A DNA stretch of 64,000 nucleotides from Tessaracoccus bendigoensis DSM 12906. GTDB lineage: Bacteria; Actinomycetota; Actinomycetes; Propionibacteriales; Propionibacteriaceae. The position numbers were made by a program, and so were the translations under genes. The notes beneath the pieces are model-generated. The model did no database searches. It had not been told where the DNA came from and worked only from the letters and a program-made list of their open reading frames with translations. Below are positions 42,636 through 54,032 of this stretch, piece after piece (position 1 is the first letter of the stretch; each line of letters begins with the position of its first letter). Where the stretch lies: NCBI RefSeq assembly GCF_900141915.1, contig NZ_FQZG01000011.1:1-64000 (forward strand). The letters are read 5' to 3'.

Positions 42636-43925
42636 ATGAATATCTCCCGACGATCCCTTCTGCTCGCGGGTGGCAGCCTGGCTGCAGCCGCAACCCTGGC
42701 CGCGTGCGGCAACAACAATCCCCTTTCCTCCCCGACGCCGATCGGCTCGACCTCCGCCTCCGGCTCGGCCAGCGACGTGACGCTGCAGCAGTGGTACCAC
42801 GAGTACGGCGAAGCCGGCGTGAAGGAGGCGGTCGAAAGGTATGCGGCCGCTTACCCGAACGCGACGGTGGAGGTGAAGTGGACCCCCGGCGACTACTCCT
42901 CGATCCTCGCCGCGCAACTGCTCACCAACGACATCCCTGACGTCTTCGAATACGAGCAGGGCGGCTCGCTCGACATGATCCGCGCCGGTCAGCTCGAGGA
43001 CCTGACCGAGTTGATCGGCGACCAGGCCGCAGACTTCAACCCCGCCGTCATGAAGCGGTTCACGTTCGAAGACAAGATCTACGGCATTCCGCAGACGATC
43101 GACATGCAGCTGCTGTACTACCGGCCCTCGCTGCTCGAAGCCGCGGGCGTGGAACCGCCCACCACCTTCGAACAGCTCGTGGCTGCGGCAAATGCCGTCA
43201 AGTCGGCCGACATCGGCGGCTTCTTCGCCGGCAACGACGGCGGCATCGGCGTGCTCGGCACGATCCTGATCTGGGCCTCGGGCAGCGACCAACTCACCGA
43301 GGACCGCAGCGCCGTCGCATTCCTCAACGACGACTTCTACGCCGCGCTGACCTCCTACCGCGACTTCCTGCGATCCGGCGGGGTGCTGGAGGCCGCCTCG
43401 GCCGAATGGTACGACGGGGCCGCCTTCGTCAACGGCGAGGCCGCGATGCAGTGGGGTGGCCTGTGGTCGCTGCCCGACATCAAGAAGGCCTGGGGCGACG
43501 ACGTCGCGGTGCTGCCGTTCCCGGCGATCGGGGCCAACGGGCGCCCAGCGGTCCCCTTCGGCGCGTTCGGGTCCTGCGTCGCGGCCAAGGGTGCGAACGT
43601 CGACGCCTCGAAGGCCTTCGCGAAGTGGCTGTGGATCGACCAGGAAGAGTTCCAGGTGGACTTCTCCAACTCCTACGGCACCCACATCCCGGCCAAGCCG
43701 TCGCTCGTCGCCCAGGCGGACAAGCTCGCCGACGGCCCGGGCAAGGACGCAGCCCAGTTCGTCTCCGATCACGGCTTCGCCAACGACATCATGTGGTCGG
43801 GCGCCCTGGGCGACGCCTACTCCACCGCGGTCAGCAACGTGATCAAGGACGGCAAGGATCCGAAGACGGAGTTCGCCGCGTTCGAGGCGACCGCCAAGAC
43901 CGAGCTGGCCAAGCTGCAAAGCTGA
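42636..43925 (+). CDS. ABC transporter sugar-binding lipoprotein (operon 3)
   Basis: The 429-residue solute-binding protein has a twin-arginine-like lipoprotein signal, MNISRRSLLLAGGSLAAAATLAAC by parts, with Cys24 after LAA. Family-1 motifs include ILAAQLLTNDIPDVFEYEQGG and YYRPSLLEAAGVEPPTTFEQL. It heads a plus-strand operon with two permeases and is divergent from hemW. The first permease gene overlaps its stop, so unlike the other two sugar operons there is no intergenic hairpin. The ligand is unknown. Confidence 0.92.
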   Translation: MNISRRSLLLAGGSLAAAATLAACGNNNPLSSPTPIGSTSASGSASDVTLQQWYHEYGEAGVKEAVERYAAAYPNATVEVKWTPGDYSSILAAQLLTNDIPDVFEYEQGGSLDMIRAGQLEDLTELIGDQAADFNPAVMKRFTFEDKIYGIPQTIDMQLLYYRPSLLEAAGVEPPTTFEQLVAAANAVKSADIGGFFAGNDGGIGVLGTILIWASGSDQLTEDRSAVAFLNDDFYAALTSYRDFLRSGGVLEAASAEWYDGAAFVNGEAAMQWGGLWSLPDIKKAWGDDVAVLPFPAIGANGRPAVPFGAFGSCVAAKGANVDASKAFAKWLWIDQEEFQVDFSNSYGTHIPAKPSLVAQADKLADGPGKDAAQFVSDHGFANDIMWSGALGDAYSTAVSNVIKDGKDPKTEFAAFEATAKTELAKLQS

Positions 43926-44878
43926 TGACGAGCGCCACAGCCCCCACCCAGCCCCGACGGGGGCTGTGGCACCGCGTGCGGGGGCGGCAAGGCCGCAACC
44001 TCTGGTTCGCGCTGTTCGTCGCCCCCTTCTTCATCGGCCTGCTGGTCTTCGTTTACGTGCCGATCGCGTGGAGTGCCTACCTCTCGTTCTTCGAGGCGCG
44101 CAACACCGTCACGCCGACCAAGTTCGTCGGGTTCGACAACTATCTCTACCTCCTGGGCGACGACCTGTTCCGCAACTCGCTGCTGGTGTTCGTCGCATTC
44201 GCGGTGTTCATCGTGCCGCTCACCTACGCCTGTTCGCTCGGCCTGGCGCTTCTGCTCGACAAGCTCCGCTGGGGCCGGGCATTCTTCCGGTCGGTGTTCT
44301 TCATCCCGACGGCGGTCTCATACGTCATCGCCGCGATCATCTGGCGGTTCAGCTTCTTCAACGGCGCCAGGTTCGGGCTGCTGAACTCATGGCTGCGCTC
44401 CTGGGGCTTCGACCCCGTCAACTGGCTGGGCGGCGGCAACAACCTGTACTGGATCGCGCTGGTCTCCGTGCGCCTATGGCTGCAGGTGGGCTTCTACATG
44501 ATCTTGTTCATCGCCGGCCTGAACAAGATCCCGGTCGAGACGTATGAGGCGGCCGCCCTGGACGGCGCGTCCGGCTGGAAGCTGCTGCGCTGGATCACAC
44601 TTCCCCAGCTGCGGGCCACGAGCGTCGCCGTGGTCATGCTGCTGTTGATCAACGCGTTCCAGGCTTTCGACGAGTTCTACAACATGCTCGGCTCGATCGG
44701 CTCCTACCCACCGTACGGCCGGCCCCCGCTGGTGCACCTCTACCTGATCGCGCTGGGCGGCGGCAAACAGGACCTCGGCGTCGGCGGAGCGGGCACCGTC
44801 ATCCTGACCGCGATCATCGTCGCCTTCGGAGTCCTGCAGAACCGGGTCCTCAACCGCGGCGAACGGGCCGATCGATGA
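43925..44878 (+). CDS. Carbohydrate ABC transporter permease (MalF type, operon 3)
   Basis: The 317-residue protein has a first membrane segment near residues 28-52 (WFALFVAPFFIGLLVFVYVP) and the EAA loop TYEAAALDGASGWKLLRWITLPQL. Its ATG overlaps the SBP stop by 1 nt (TGATG). The longer frame upstream is the SBP gene out of frame. The C-terminus overlaps the next permease by 4 nt. Confidence 0.92.
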   Translation: MTSATAPTQPRRGLWHRVRGRQGRNLWFALFVAPFFIGLLVFVYVPIAWSAYLSFFEARNTVTPTKFVGFDNYLYLLGDDLFRNSLLVFVAFAVFIVPLTYACSLGLALLLDKLRWGRAFFRSVFFIPTAVSYVIAAIIWRFSFFNGARFGLLNSWLRSWGFDPVNWLGGGNNLYWIALVSVRLWLQVGFYMILFIAGLNKIPVETYEAAALDGASGWKLLRWITLPQLRATSVAVVMLLLINAFQAFDEFYNMLGSIGSYPPYGRPPLVHLYLIALGGGKQDLGVGGAGTVILTAIIVAFGVLQNRVLNRGERADR

Positions 44879-45699
44879 AGACGGGAAAGGTGGGTCTCGC
44901 GCTGCGCTACGGTGTCGCCTCCGCTTTGGCGCTGCTCTTCCTGCTGCCGCTCTACGTCATCGTCCGCAACGCCTTCTCCACCAACGCCAACATCACCGCG
45001 GCCCGCTGGAACTGGCTGCCTGACCAGGCGAACCTGACCAACCTGCACTCGCTGCTGGCCAACGACTCGATCGGCATCGTCCGCGCGATGGGCAACTCGG
45101 CGGTCATGTCGCTGCTGCAGACCGCCGGCACCGTCACCGTCAGCCTCCTGGCCGGCTACGCGCTGGCCCGCTACACCCACCGGGTCGCCAGGGTGCTGCT
45201 CGGCCTGACCGTGTTCACGCTGATGGTGCCCGCGGCGACCACGTTTCTGCCGATGTTCATCATCACGGCCCAGCTCGGCTGGATCGACACCTTCCGGGGC
45301 CTGGTGATCCCCGGCATGTTTTCGGCGTTTGCGACCTACCTGTTCCGGCAGTTCTTCCTCGACTTCCCCGTCGAGCTGGAGGACGCCTCACTGATCGACG
45401 GCTGCAACCCTTGGACCAGTTTCTGGCGGATAGTGGTGCCCAACTCGACGGGAATCATCGCCGCGGTCGGCACGATCGTCCTGATCGGCTCGTGGAACGC
45501 GTTCCTGTGGCCGACCCTGATCGGCCGCGACGCGACCCGCACCGTCCAGGTGGCGCTGAGCCAGTTCATGACCAGCCAGGGGGTGCGTTATCCGGAGCTG
45601 TTCATGGGCACGTTGGTGGCGGTGCTTCCGATGCTGTTCGTCTTCTTGTTCCTGCAGCGCTACCTGGTTCAGGGGCTGACCACCTCCGGGCTTCGATAG
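44875..45699 (+). CDS. Carbohydrate ABC transporter permease (MalG type, operon 3)
   Basis: The 274-residue membrane protein has six segments and the EAA-like loop ELEDASLIDGCNPWTSFWRIVVPNS, in which Glu-Asp-Ala replaces the usual EAA. It overlaps the upstream permease by 4 nt. It is followed 25 nt later by hrpB on the same strand. No glycosidase or regulator lies nearby. Confidence 0.92.
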   Translation: MKTGKVGLALRYGVASALALLFLLPLYVIVRNAFSTNANITAARWNWLPDQANLTNLHSLLANDSIGIVRAMGNSAVMSLLQTAGTVTVSLLAGYALARYTHRVARVLLGLTVFTLMVPAATTFLPMFIITAQLGWIDTFRGLVIPGMFSAFATYLFRQFFLDFPVELEDASLIDGCNPWTSFWRIVVPNSTGIIAAVGTIVLIGSWNAFLWPTLIGRDATRTVQVALSQFMTSQGVRYPELFMGTLVAVLPMLFVFLFLQRYLVQGLTTSGLR

Positions 45700-45724
45700 A
45701 GGGCGGATCGGGCACACTTGGCTG

Positions 45725-48208
45725 GTGCCCACCCTCGCCGAACTCGTCTCCGACGGCTGCGGCCTGCCATTCGCCGCTGCCGCGGAGGCGCTGCGGGAGG
45801 CGGTCGGGGCGCACGGCGCGGCCGTCGTCGAGGCGCCGCCTGGAACGGGCAAGACCACCCTCGCGCCGCCGATCATTTCCGGCCTGGTCGAGGGGAGGGT
45901 GGTGGTCACCCAGCCAAGGCGGGTCGCGGCGCGCGCGGCCGCCCGTCGGCTCGCCGCCCTGACCGGGACGCCCGTTGGTGAACTGGTCGGCTACACGGTG
46001 CGCGGCGACAGAGTGCTTGGCGCCGACGCCAAAGTCGAGATGCTCACACCCGGAGTGCTGCTACGTCGACTGCTGCGCGACCCCGGCCTCGACGGGACCG
46101 GCGCCGTCATCCTTGACGAGGTCCACGAACGGGGCCTGGACACCGACCTGTTGGTCGGGCTGCTGGTCGAGGTGCGCGAGCTGCGCCCCGATCTGGTGGT
46201 GATCGCGATGTCGGCCACAGCCGACACCGAAACGTTGGCCGGGCTGCTCGGTGACACGGCGCCCGCACCGGTGGTCGGCGTGCCCGGCGTCCTCCACCCT
46301 CTGACGGCGCGCTACTGCCCCGGCCCGCTGCCGCTCGACGCCAGGGGCGTGAGCAGGGAGTTCCTCGCCCACGTCGCGACGGTTGCCAGGGCCGCGTTCG
46401 ACGAGCGTCCCGGCGACGGCGACGTCCTGGTCTTCCTGCCGGGGGCGCGCGAGGTCCGCGTCGTGGCCGACCTGCTGAGGGGCAGTGTCCCGGCAGAGGT
46501 GCTCGAGTTGCACGGGCAGATCCCGGCCCGGGAACAGGACAGGGCGATCTCGGGGAGGCGGCCGGGCGAGCCGCCCCGGATTGTGGTCTCGACCAACCTC
46601 GCCGAATCCTCGCTGACCGTCGCAGGGGTGCGCGTCGTCGTCGACGCCGGGCTGTCGCGGGAACCCCGGCGCGACTCCGCCCGCGGAATGTCCGGCCTGG
46701 TCACCGTCCGGTGTGCCCGGTCGTCAGCCGACCAGCGCGCAGGTCGCGCCGCCCGGCAGGGCCCGGGTGTGGTCTGGCGCTGCTACGACGAGGAAACCTA
46801 CGCGGGGCTTCGCCCGCAGGTGACCCCGGAATCGCAGACCACGGACCTGACCGGCGCCCTGCTGACGCTCGCAGCCTGGGGGTCGCCCCGCGGTGCGACG
46901 ATGCGGCTGCCCTCGCCGCTGCCGGCCGCCTCCGTCGCCGAGGATGAGGCCGTGCTGCGCTCGCTCGGCGCCGTCGATACGACTGGCCGCATCACCGAGG
47001 ACGGGCGTCGACTCGCCTCCATCCCCGCCTCACCGCGTTGGGCGAGGGCGCTCGTCGACGGTGCTGCCCTGGTCGGTTCGCGGACGGCGGCCGAGACGGT
47101 CGCCGCGGTGGAGTCGGGCGTCTCTGGCGACCTGGGCCGGGAGATCATCGCCCTCCGGCGCGGTGGAACCCCCGAGGCGAGGCGGTGGAAGGCAGAGGCC
47201 GATCGGCTCGCGCGCCTCATCGACGCCGCCCCCGGGACGGGTGCCCTGCCTGGTGCCGTCGTCGTTTTGGCCTTCCCGGAGCGGGTGGCGAGGAAGGTGG
47301 GTGGCACCTACCTCCTGGCCTCAGGCACCCGCGCCGCCGCTCCGCCTGAGCTCGCAGGACACGTTTGGCTGGCCGTCGCCGAGGTGACCAGGGCAGGTGG
47401 GGTGAGCGCGGCCGGTACCGGTGCGGTGATCCGCTCGGCCGCGCCCATAGATGAGCCGACGGCCCGGCTGGCCGGGCAACTCCTGGTTGAGGAGACTCGG
47501 GGCGAGTTGGTCGACGGCAGGCTCCGCGCCCGTCGGGTGGTCGCCCTCGGCGCGATCGAGCTCTCCTCGACACCGGTGCCCGCCCGGGAACTCGGGGCCC
47601 ACGCCGTCCGCGACGTCGTGGCGGCTCACGGGTTGGGCGTGATCGGCTGGTCGCAGTCGGCCGATGCGCTGCGTCGCAGGATGGCCCTGCTGCACCGCAG
47701 CATCGGCGGACGCTGGCCGGATGTGGGCGACGACGCGCTCCTGACCAGGCTCGACGACTGGCTGGCACCCGAGTTGCGGGCCGCGGCCGACACCGGGGCG
47801 CTGGCAGGGATCGACCTGACGACGCCGCTGCGCAGGCTCCTGCCCTGGCCGGAGGCCGGTCGGCTGGACGAGTTGGCACCGGAGCGACTCCAGGTGCCGA
47901 GCGGGTCGAGGATCCGGCTCGAGTACCCGCCTCACGACGCGGATGGACCGGTCGTCGTCGCCGTCAAGTTGCAGGAGTGCTTCGGGTTGGCGACGTCGCC
48001 AAGGTTGGTCGACGGTCGGGTGGAGGTGGTGTTCCACCTGCTGTCCCCCGCCGGTCGTCCGCTGGCGATCACCGGGGACCTCGCGTCGTTCTGGTCGGGG
48101 CCGTATGCGCAGGTGCGCTCGGAGATGCGCGGTCGCTACCCGAGGCACCCGTGGCCCGAAGACCCGTGGACGGCGCCTGCAACGGCGCGGACGAAGCGTC
48201 GAGGTTGA
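45725..48208 (+). CDS. hrpB: ATP-dependent helicase HrpB
   Basis: The 827-residue DEAH-family helicase has Walker A EAPPGTGKTTLAPP (about residues 37-50), motif II LDEVHERGLDTD, motif III MSATAD and motif VI SSADQRAGRAARQGPG. The HrpB C-terminal region is present. Its RNA-related role is poorly known. The GTG start at 45725 lies 6 nt after CACACT, a weak -10, so a separate leaderless promoter is possible; read-through from the sugar operon is the alternative. Confidence 0.93.
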   Translation: MPTLAELVSDGCGLPFAAAAEALREAVGAHGAAVVEAPPGTGKTTLAPPIISGLVEGRVVVTQPRRVAARAAARRLAALTGTPVGELVGYTVRGDRVLGADAKVEMLTPGVLLRRLLRDPGLDGTGAVILDEVHERGLDTDLLVGLLVEVRELRPDLVVIAMSATADTETLAGLLGDTAPAPVVGVPGVLHPLTARYCPGPLPLDARGVSREFLAHVATVARAAFDERPGDGDVLVFLPGAREVRVVADLLRGSVPAEVLELHGQIPAREQDRAISGRRPGEPPRIVVSTNLAESSLTVAGVRVVVDAGLSREPRRDSARGMSGLVTVRCARSSADQRAGRAARQGPGVVWRCYDEETYAGLRPQVTPESQTTDLTGALLTLAAWGSPRGATMRLPSPLPAASVAEDEAVLRSLGAVDTTGRITEDGRRLASIPASPRWARALVDGAALVGSRTAAETVAAVESGVSGDLGREIIALRRGGTPEARRWKAEADRLARLIDAAPGTGALPGAVVVLAFPERVARKVGGTYLLASGTRAAAPPELAGHVWLAVAEVTRAGGVSAAGTGAVIRSAAPIDEPTARLAGQLLVEETRGELVDGRLRARRVVALGAIELSSTPVPARELGAHAVRDVVAAHGLGVIGWSQSADALRRRMALLHRSIGGRWPDVGDDALLTRLDDWLAPELRAAADTGALAGIDLTTPLRRLLPWPEAGRLDELAPERLQVPSGSRIRLEYPPHDADGPVVVAVKLQECFGLATSPRLVDGRVEVVFHLLSPAGRPLAITGDLASFWSGPYAQVRSEMRGRYPRHPWPEDPWTAPATARTKRRG

Positions 48209-48212
48209 TCGC

Positions 48213-48373
48213 GGTCACGAGGGATTCTCTGGTCACGAGGGAGGGGTCGCGTTACCAGGGGAATGGCTGGATACCAGGGGTATACGGCTGGTGTCGTGCA
48301 ATAGCGCTGGTGTCGGGTCCGGATCGCTGGTGTCGCGCAATAGCGCTGGTGTCGCCGAGAACCGCTGGTGCGC
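48213..48373. repeat. Array B: 19-20 bp periodic repeats that invert around a GTATAC palindrome
   Basis: The gap between convergent hrpB and lepA is almost filled by repeats. GGTCACGAGG occurs at 48213 and 48231, and ACCAGGGG-type units start at 48254 and 48273. CTGGTGTCG units in the other orientation start at 48288, 48307, 48327, 48346 and 48365. The switch point is ACCAGGGGTATACGGCTGGT (48273-48292), two bases different from the switch point of array A at 24754-24773. Confidence 0.87.
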
Positions 48374-48387
48374 CCCAACCGGGCGAC

Positions 48388-50220
<1,833 letters not shown>

Positions 50221-50380
50221 TATCCTTGTGGCTGACGATGTCGACCACCAAGTCTCTCACGGATCGGCGGGGCGGGCTAACTGGTTGATTTGGCCTGGCG
50301 TGCCGGCCTCAGGTAAGGTTGATCGTCGCGTGCAAACGCATGACCGAGTCAACCAACATAGTGATAAAGAGGCTTGCCAA

Positions 50381-50641
50381 GTGGCGAACATCAAGTCCCA
50401 GAAGAAGCGCAACAAGACCAACGAGATCGCGCGTCAGCGTAACAAGGCCGTCAAGTCGGGCCTCCGCACCCACGTGCGTGCAGTGCGTGTTGCCGTTGCG
50501 GCCGGCGATTCGGTCCAGGCCAATGAGGCCGCAAGGGCCGCCAACCGCGCTCTCGACAAGGCCGTGAGCAAGGGCGTCATCCACAAGAACCAGGCCGCGA
50601 ACCGCAAGTCGGCCATCTCGCTCTCCGTCGCCGCTCTCTGA
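50381..50641 (+). CDS. rpsT: 30S ribosomal protein S20
   Basis: The 86-residue basic protein begins [20 protein letters not shown] and ends [17 protein letters not shown], typical of S20, which binds 16S rRNA. The GTG at 50381 fixes the family N-terminus; the longer frame upstream lacks support. A textbook terminator follows 29 nt after the stop. Confidence 0.97.
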   Translation: MANIKSQKKRNKTNEIARQRNKAVKSGLRTHVRAVRVAVAAGDSVQANEAARAANRALDKAVSKGVIHKNQAANRKSAISLSVAAL

Positions 50642-50670
50642 GCCGGCCGAGACCAACTGTTCTACCGAAG

Positions 50671-50706
50671 CAGCGCCTTGGCCCTCGGTCATCAAGGCGC
50701 TGTTTT
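50671..50706 (+). terminator. Intrinsic terminator of rpsT
   Basis: CAGCGCCTTG (50671-50680) pairs with CAAGGCGCTG (50693-50702) around a 12-nt loop and is followed directly by TTTT (50703-50706). It is one of only two hairpins in the window with a clear T-tract. The rest of the gap to 50885 shows no gene. Confidence 0.92.
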
Positions 50707-50885
50707 GCGTACCCTCCATCGACGGCGGGTGCGGCCGGAATGTCGCGCCCCTGAGGTGAGTCGCTCCAACTCCTGGGCCGAGCGCCGCAGCGCACACCCC
50801 TGATTCACCCCACGGCAACCACAGACAAGCTGCCTCTCGTGCCACAATGTCCCCGTCGTGGGTCACAGCCTCAGGAGAGCAGAAC

Positions 50886-52052
50886 ATGAAGATCGTCGTC
50901 GCCGGAGCAGGGTACGTCGGCCTGTCAAACGCGGTCATCCTCGCGCAGCACCACCACGTCACCGCCATCGACACAGATGCCGCGAAGATCGAACTCATCA
51001 CCAGGCGGGTATCGCCGATCGACGACCCCGAGCTGACCGAGTATCTCGCCAACCGTCCGCTGCATCTGGAAGCGGTGACGGATCCAGAGCTGGCCTACAC
51101 GGCTGCGGACCTCGTCGTGGTGGCCACCCCTACCGACTACGACCCGCAGACCAGCTATTTCGACACCAGCTCCGTTGAGCTCGTCGTCGCCACGGCCTTG
51201 ACCTACAGCCCTGGCGCAAACATCGTCATCAAGTCCACGGTCCCGGTCGGTTTCACCGAGGAATTGCGTCAGAGGCACCCGGGCGCGACCATCATGTTCT
51301 CCCCTGAGTTCCTCCGCGAGGGGCGCGCGCTCTACGACAACCTCCACCCTTCGCGCATCGTCGTCGGTGACCGCTCCGCTGTCGGGCGACGGTTCGCCGA
51401 TCTAATGGTCGAAGGCGCCGACGATGACGTCGTGCCCGTGCTGCTGACGGACTCGACGGAAGCCGAGTCGATCAAGCTGTTCGCCAACACCTACCTGGCG
51501 CTGCGCGTGGCCTATTTCAACGAACTGGACACCTACGCTGCGGTCCGGGGATTGGACACCGCGCAGATCATCGAAGGGGTTGGGCTCGACCCGCGGATCG
51601 GGTCGCACTACAACAATCCCTCGTTCGGCTACGGGGGGTACTGCCTGCCGAAGGACACCAAACAGCTGTTGGCCAACTACTCCGAAGTGCCGCAGAACCT
51701 GGTCGTCGCGGTCGTCGACGCCAACCGTACGCGCAAGGATTTCATCGCAGGCGACATCCTCTCCCGCAACCCCGAAGTCGTCGGCATCTACCGTCTGACC
51801 ATGAAGACCGGCTCGGACAACTTCCGCTCATCCTCGGTGCAGGGGGTCATGAGGCGCTTGAGTGCCGAGGGGGTGACGTTGATCATCTACGAGCCTGGGC
51901 TCACGGAGGAGACGTTCTCCGGCTCTGAGGTGATAGCCGATCTTGAGGAGTTCAAGCGCCGCGCCGATGTGATCGTGACCAACCGGCAGTCGTCCGACCT
52001 GGACGATGTCGCGGACAAGGTTTACACGCGCGACATCTACGGCCGCGACTGA
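50886..52052 (+). CDS. ugd: UDP-glucose 6-dehydrogenase
   Basis: The 388-residue enzyme oxidises UDP-glucose to UDP-glucuronate for surface polysaccharides. It has the NAD-binding [20 protein letters not shown], the substrate block [15 protein letters not shown] and the catalytic Cys in [14 protein letters not shown] near residue 255. The ATG has AGGAG 10 nt upstream. The length equals the short enterobacterial type rather than the about 440-residue form common in actinobacteria. It is inserted between rpsT and holA, which are usually adjacent. Confidence 0.93.
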   Translation: MKIVVAGAGYVGLSNAVILAQHHHVTAIDTDAAKIELITRRVSPIDDPELTEYLANRPLHLEAVTDPELAYTAADLVVVATPTDYDPQTSYFDTSSVELVVATALTYSPGANIVIKSTVPVGFTEELRQRHPGATIMFSPEFLREGRALYDNLHPSRIVVGDRSAVGRRFADLMVEGADDDVVPVLLTDSTEAESIKLFANTYLALRVAYFNELDTYAAVRGLDTAQIIEGVGLDPRIGSHYNNPSFGYGGYCLPKDTKQLLANYSEVPQNLVVAVVDANRTRKDFIAGDILSRNPEVVGIYRLTMKTGSDNFRSSSVQGVMRRLSAEGVTLIIYEPGLTEETFSGSEVIADLEEFKRRADVIVTNRQSSDLDDVADKVYTRDIYGRD

Positions 52053-52060
52053 CGCTGGAA

Positions 52061-53023
52061 TCAGCGACGCGCCAACGCCAACACCCCCAGCACCATCCGC
52101 TCGAGCGCGAACGCCGGGTCCGTGGCCGCGCCCTTGACCTGGGCGTCACCCACGGCGATCAGCTGGATGGCGCCGGCGACCGAGCCGGGCCCCCAATAGC
52201 GTGACGTGCGCGCGTAGTCCTTCATCTTCCAAGGGGGCAGGCCCAGTTGGCGCGCCAGGTCGTTGCTGCTGATGCGGCTCCCCTGCGCGTCGATATACTT
52301 TCCCATTCCCCGGAAAGCACCCGCCATGGCGCTGGTCACCAGCACCGGTGCCACCCCTGTGCTCAACGCCCATCGGAGCCGTTCCATCGCGACGGTGGCG
52401 TTGACGGCCAGCACGGCGTCCGCGACGGCGAAGGACGTCACCTCAGCCCTGCCGGCGAAGTAGCGCCTGATCAGGTCTGAGTCGATCTGTTCCTGATCGG
52501 AGTCGGCGGCGAGCTGGGAAACCGCAGCGGCGAGGGCGCGCAGGTCATTCCCGACGGCGGAGACCAACTCGCCTGCGGCATCCTGCGAGATCCGCATCTT
52601 CTGCCGCTTGGCCTCCTCGACGACGAACTTAGGCAGCTCCCAGGTCTTGACGGTCGCCACTGATTCGGTGGGGACCTTCGCCTTCTTGAGCTTGTCGATC
52701 AGGCCCTTCCCCTTGTTGCCGCCAGCGTGTACCAGGATGAGGCAGAGATCTTCCGACGGGTTCCTGGCCACCTCGACCAGTTGGTCGACCACCCCGGCGG
52801 GGCAGGCGCCGACGTCGTCGATGACGGCGATGATGTTGCTGGAAAACAACGAACCGCCCACCACTTCAGACAGCATGGTGTCTTCCAGCTCCGACGCAGA
52901 GATCTCGTTGAGGTCGGAGTCGGGCTGTTCCTTGCGTGCTTTCGCGACCGTGGCCGCCACCAGCCGCTGGGCCAGCAGCGTCTCGGGGCCGGTGATCAGG
53001 AGGGAGGAACCGAAGGCGGGCAT
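52061..53023 (-). CDS. holA: DNA polymerase III subunit delta
   Basis: The 320-residue clamp-loader subunit has the HolA start LITGPETLLAQRLV, DDVGACPAGVVDQLVEVA, KGLIDKLKKAKV and the helical C-terminus with MKDYARTSRYWGP. It opens the beta clamp for loading. It is convergent with ugd, with 8 bp between the stops. In related genomes it lies beside comEC and rpsT; here both neighbours are displaced. Confidence 0.92.
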   Translation of the reverse strand: MPAFGSSLLITGPETLLAQRLVAATVAKARKEQPDSDLNEISASELEDTMLSEVVGGSLFSSNIIAVIDDVGACPAGVVDQLVEVARNPSEDLCLILVHAGGNKGKGLIDKLKKAKVPTESVATVKTWELPKFVVEEAKRQKMRISQDAAGELVSAVGNDLRALAAAVSQLAADSDQEQIDSDLIRRYFAGRAEVTSFAVADAVLAVNATVAMERLRWALSTGVAPVLVTSAMAGAFRGMGKYIDAQGSRISSNDLARQLGLPPWKMKDYARTSRYWGPGSVAGAIQLIAVGDAQVKGAATDPAFALERMVLGVLALARR

Positions 53024-53060
53024 GGGTAAAGCTTGCCAGCCCGGGCCGACAATCCGGTAC

Positions 53061-53894
53061 TCAGGCGCCGTCCCGCTTCTTTGGTTGGGCGGACCGGTCT
53101 CCAGCCGATTGGGCCAGTTGCCGGAACTGTTCCGGGTATCGGGTGGAGCGCAACTGCGGGAAGGCGCGCAACTGCCGTCGGGTGGTGAGGCTCAGCTTCG
53201 GCAACGCTTCGAGCCTGTCGTTGAGCACCTCGCGTCGATCCTTCAGCTGTTCAAGTGAGTCGTCGGCCTTTTCCTTGAGCTCCAGCGCGTGCTCGCCCAG
53301 TGAGGTGCTCAACTGGGTGGTCGACGCTCTGAGCTTCTCGTCGGCCTCCTTCAGGGCCTTGAGCTGATCGTCCAGCTTCAAGGTGGAGGAGACGGTGGCC
53401 GCGAGGTCGACCAGCATCGTCGTCGCGATGACCGCGAGGGCGACGATGACGACCCAGGGATTCAGCCAGTCGAGGAAGCGGCTGATCAGCGGGTGCAGCA
53501 CATCGATCAGCAGGACGCCGACGATGCCCCACATCAACGAGAACTGGAGGCAGATGTAGCCGCCGATGTTGAATGGACGGTCTGAGTAGTCCCACCACCT
53601 CCGGTGGAAGAGCTTTTCAAGGACCCACCCCGTGACCAGTTCCAAGAGCGAGGCCAACAGGGCGGCTCCGAGGAACACGAGGATCGGGTTGTCTGCGACG
53701 GGGAGCAGGAGCGCGGTCATCGCGAGCGCCCCGAACCCGTAGATCGGGCAGTATGGCCCGGCGAGGAACCCACGGTTTGTGACCTCGCCTTCGGTGACGG
53801 CGGAGAAGACGACCTCGGCGACCCAGCCGAGCATCGCGTAGATCACCACCAGCGTCACGGGGGCCGATGCCTGGACCAGTTCCACCGCAGTCAT
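53061..53894 (-). CDS. CmpB-like putative ABC transporter permease
   Basis: The 277-residue protein has about four membrane segments in its first 160 residues, with GWVAEVVFSAVTEGEVTNRGFLAGPYCPIYGFG and WDYSDRPFNIGGYICLQFSLMWG, the pattern of the CmpB/COG4905 family. The last 110 residues form a charged helical, probably coiled-coil region (KLDDQLKALKEADEKLRAS). The ATG at 53894 has GAGGAGG 7 nt before it and is preferred to the ATG 16 codons earlier. Function is unknown. Confidence 0.8.
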   Translation of the reverse strand: MTAVELVQASAPVTLVVIYAMLGWVAEVVFSAVTEGEVTNRGFLAGPYCPIYGFGALAMTALLLPVADNPILVFLGAALLASLLELVTGWVLEKLFHRRWWDYSDRPFNIGGYICLQFSLMWGIVGVLLIDVLHPLISRFLDWLNPWVVIVALAVIATTMLVDLAATVSSTLKLDDQLKALKEADEKLRASTTQLSTSLGEHALELKEKADDSLEQLKDRREVLNDRLEALPKLSLTTRRQLRAFPQLRSTRYPEQFRQLAQSAGDRSAQPKKRDGA

Positions 53895-54032
53895 CTTCCG
53901 TCCTCCTCGCTGTGTCGCTGCGGGCAGTTTAGCCATCTCCACCTGGGGCTCGGCGATGGCGGAGGCGCTGCGTCGATCACTACAACTACAAGGAAGTCAG
54001 TCGCCCGATTGGCTGGCCTTCCCACCGCCGCG

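Noticed and set aside
42210-43919. 569-residue minus-strand ORF
   Set aside because: It is antisense to the SBP gene and then out of frame in hemW. No domain is seen.
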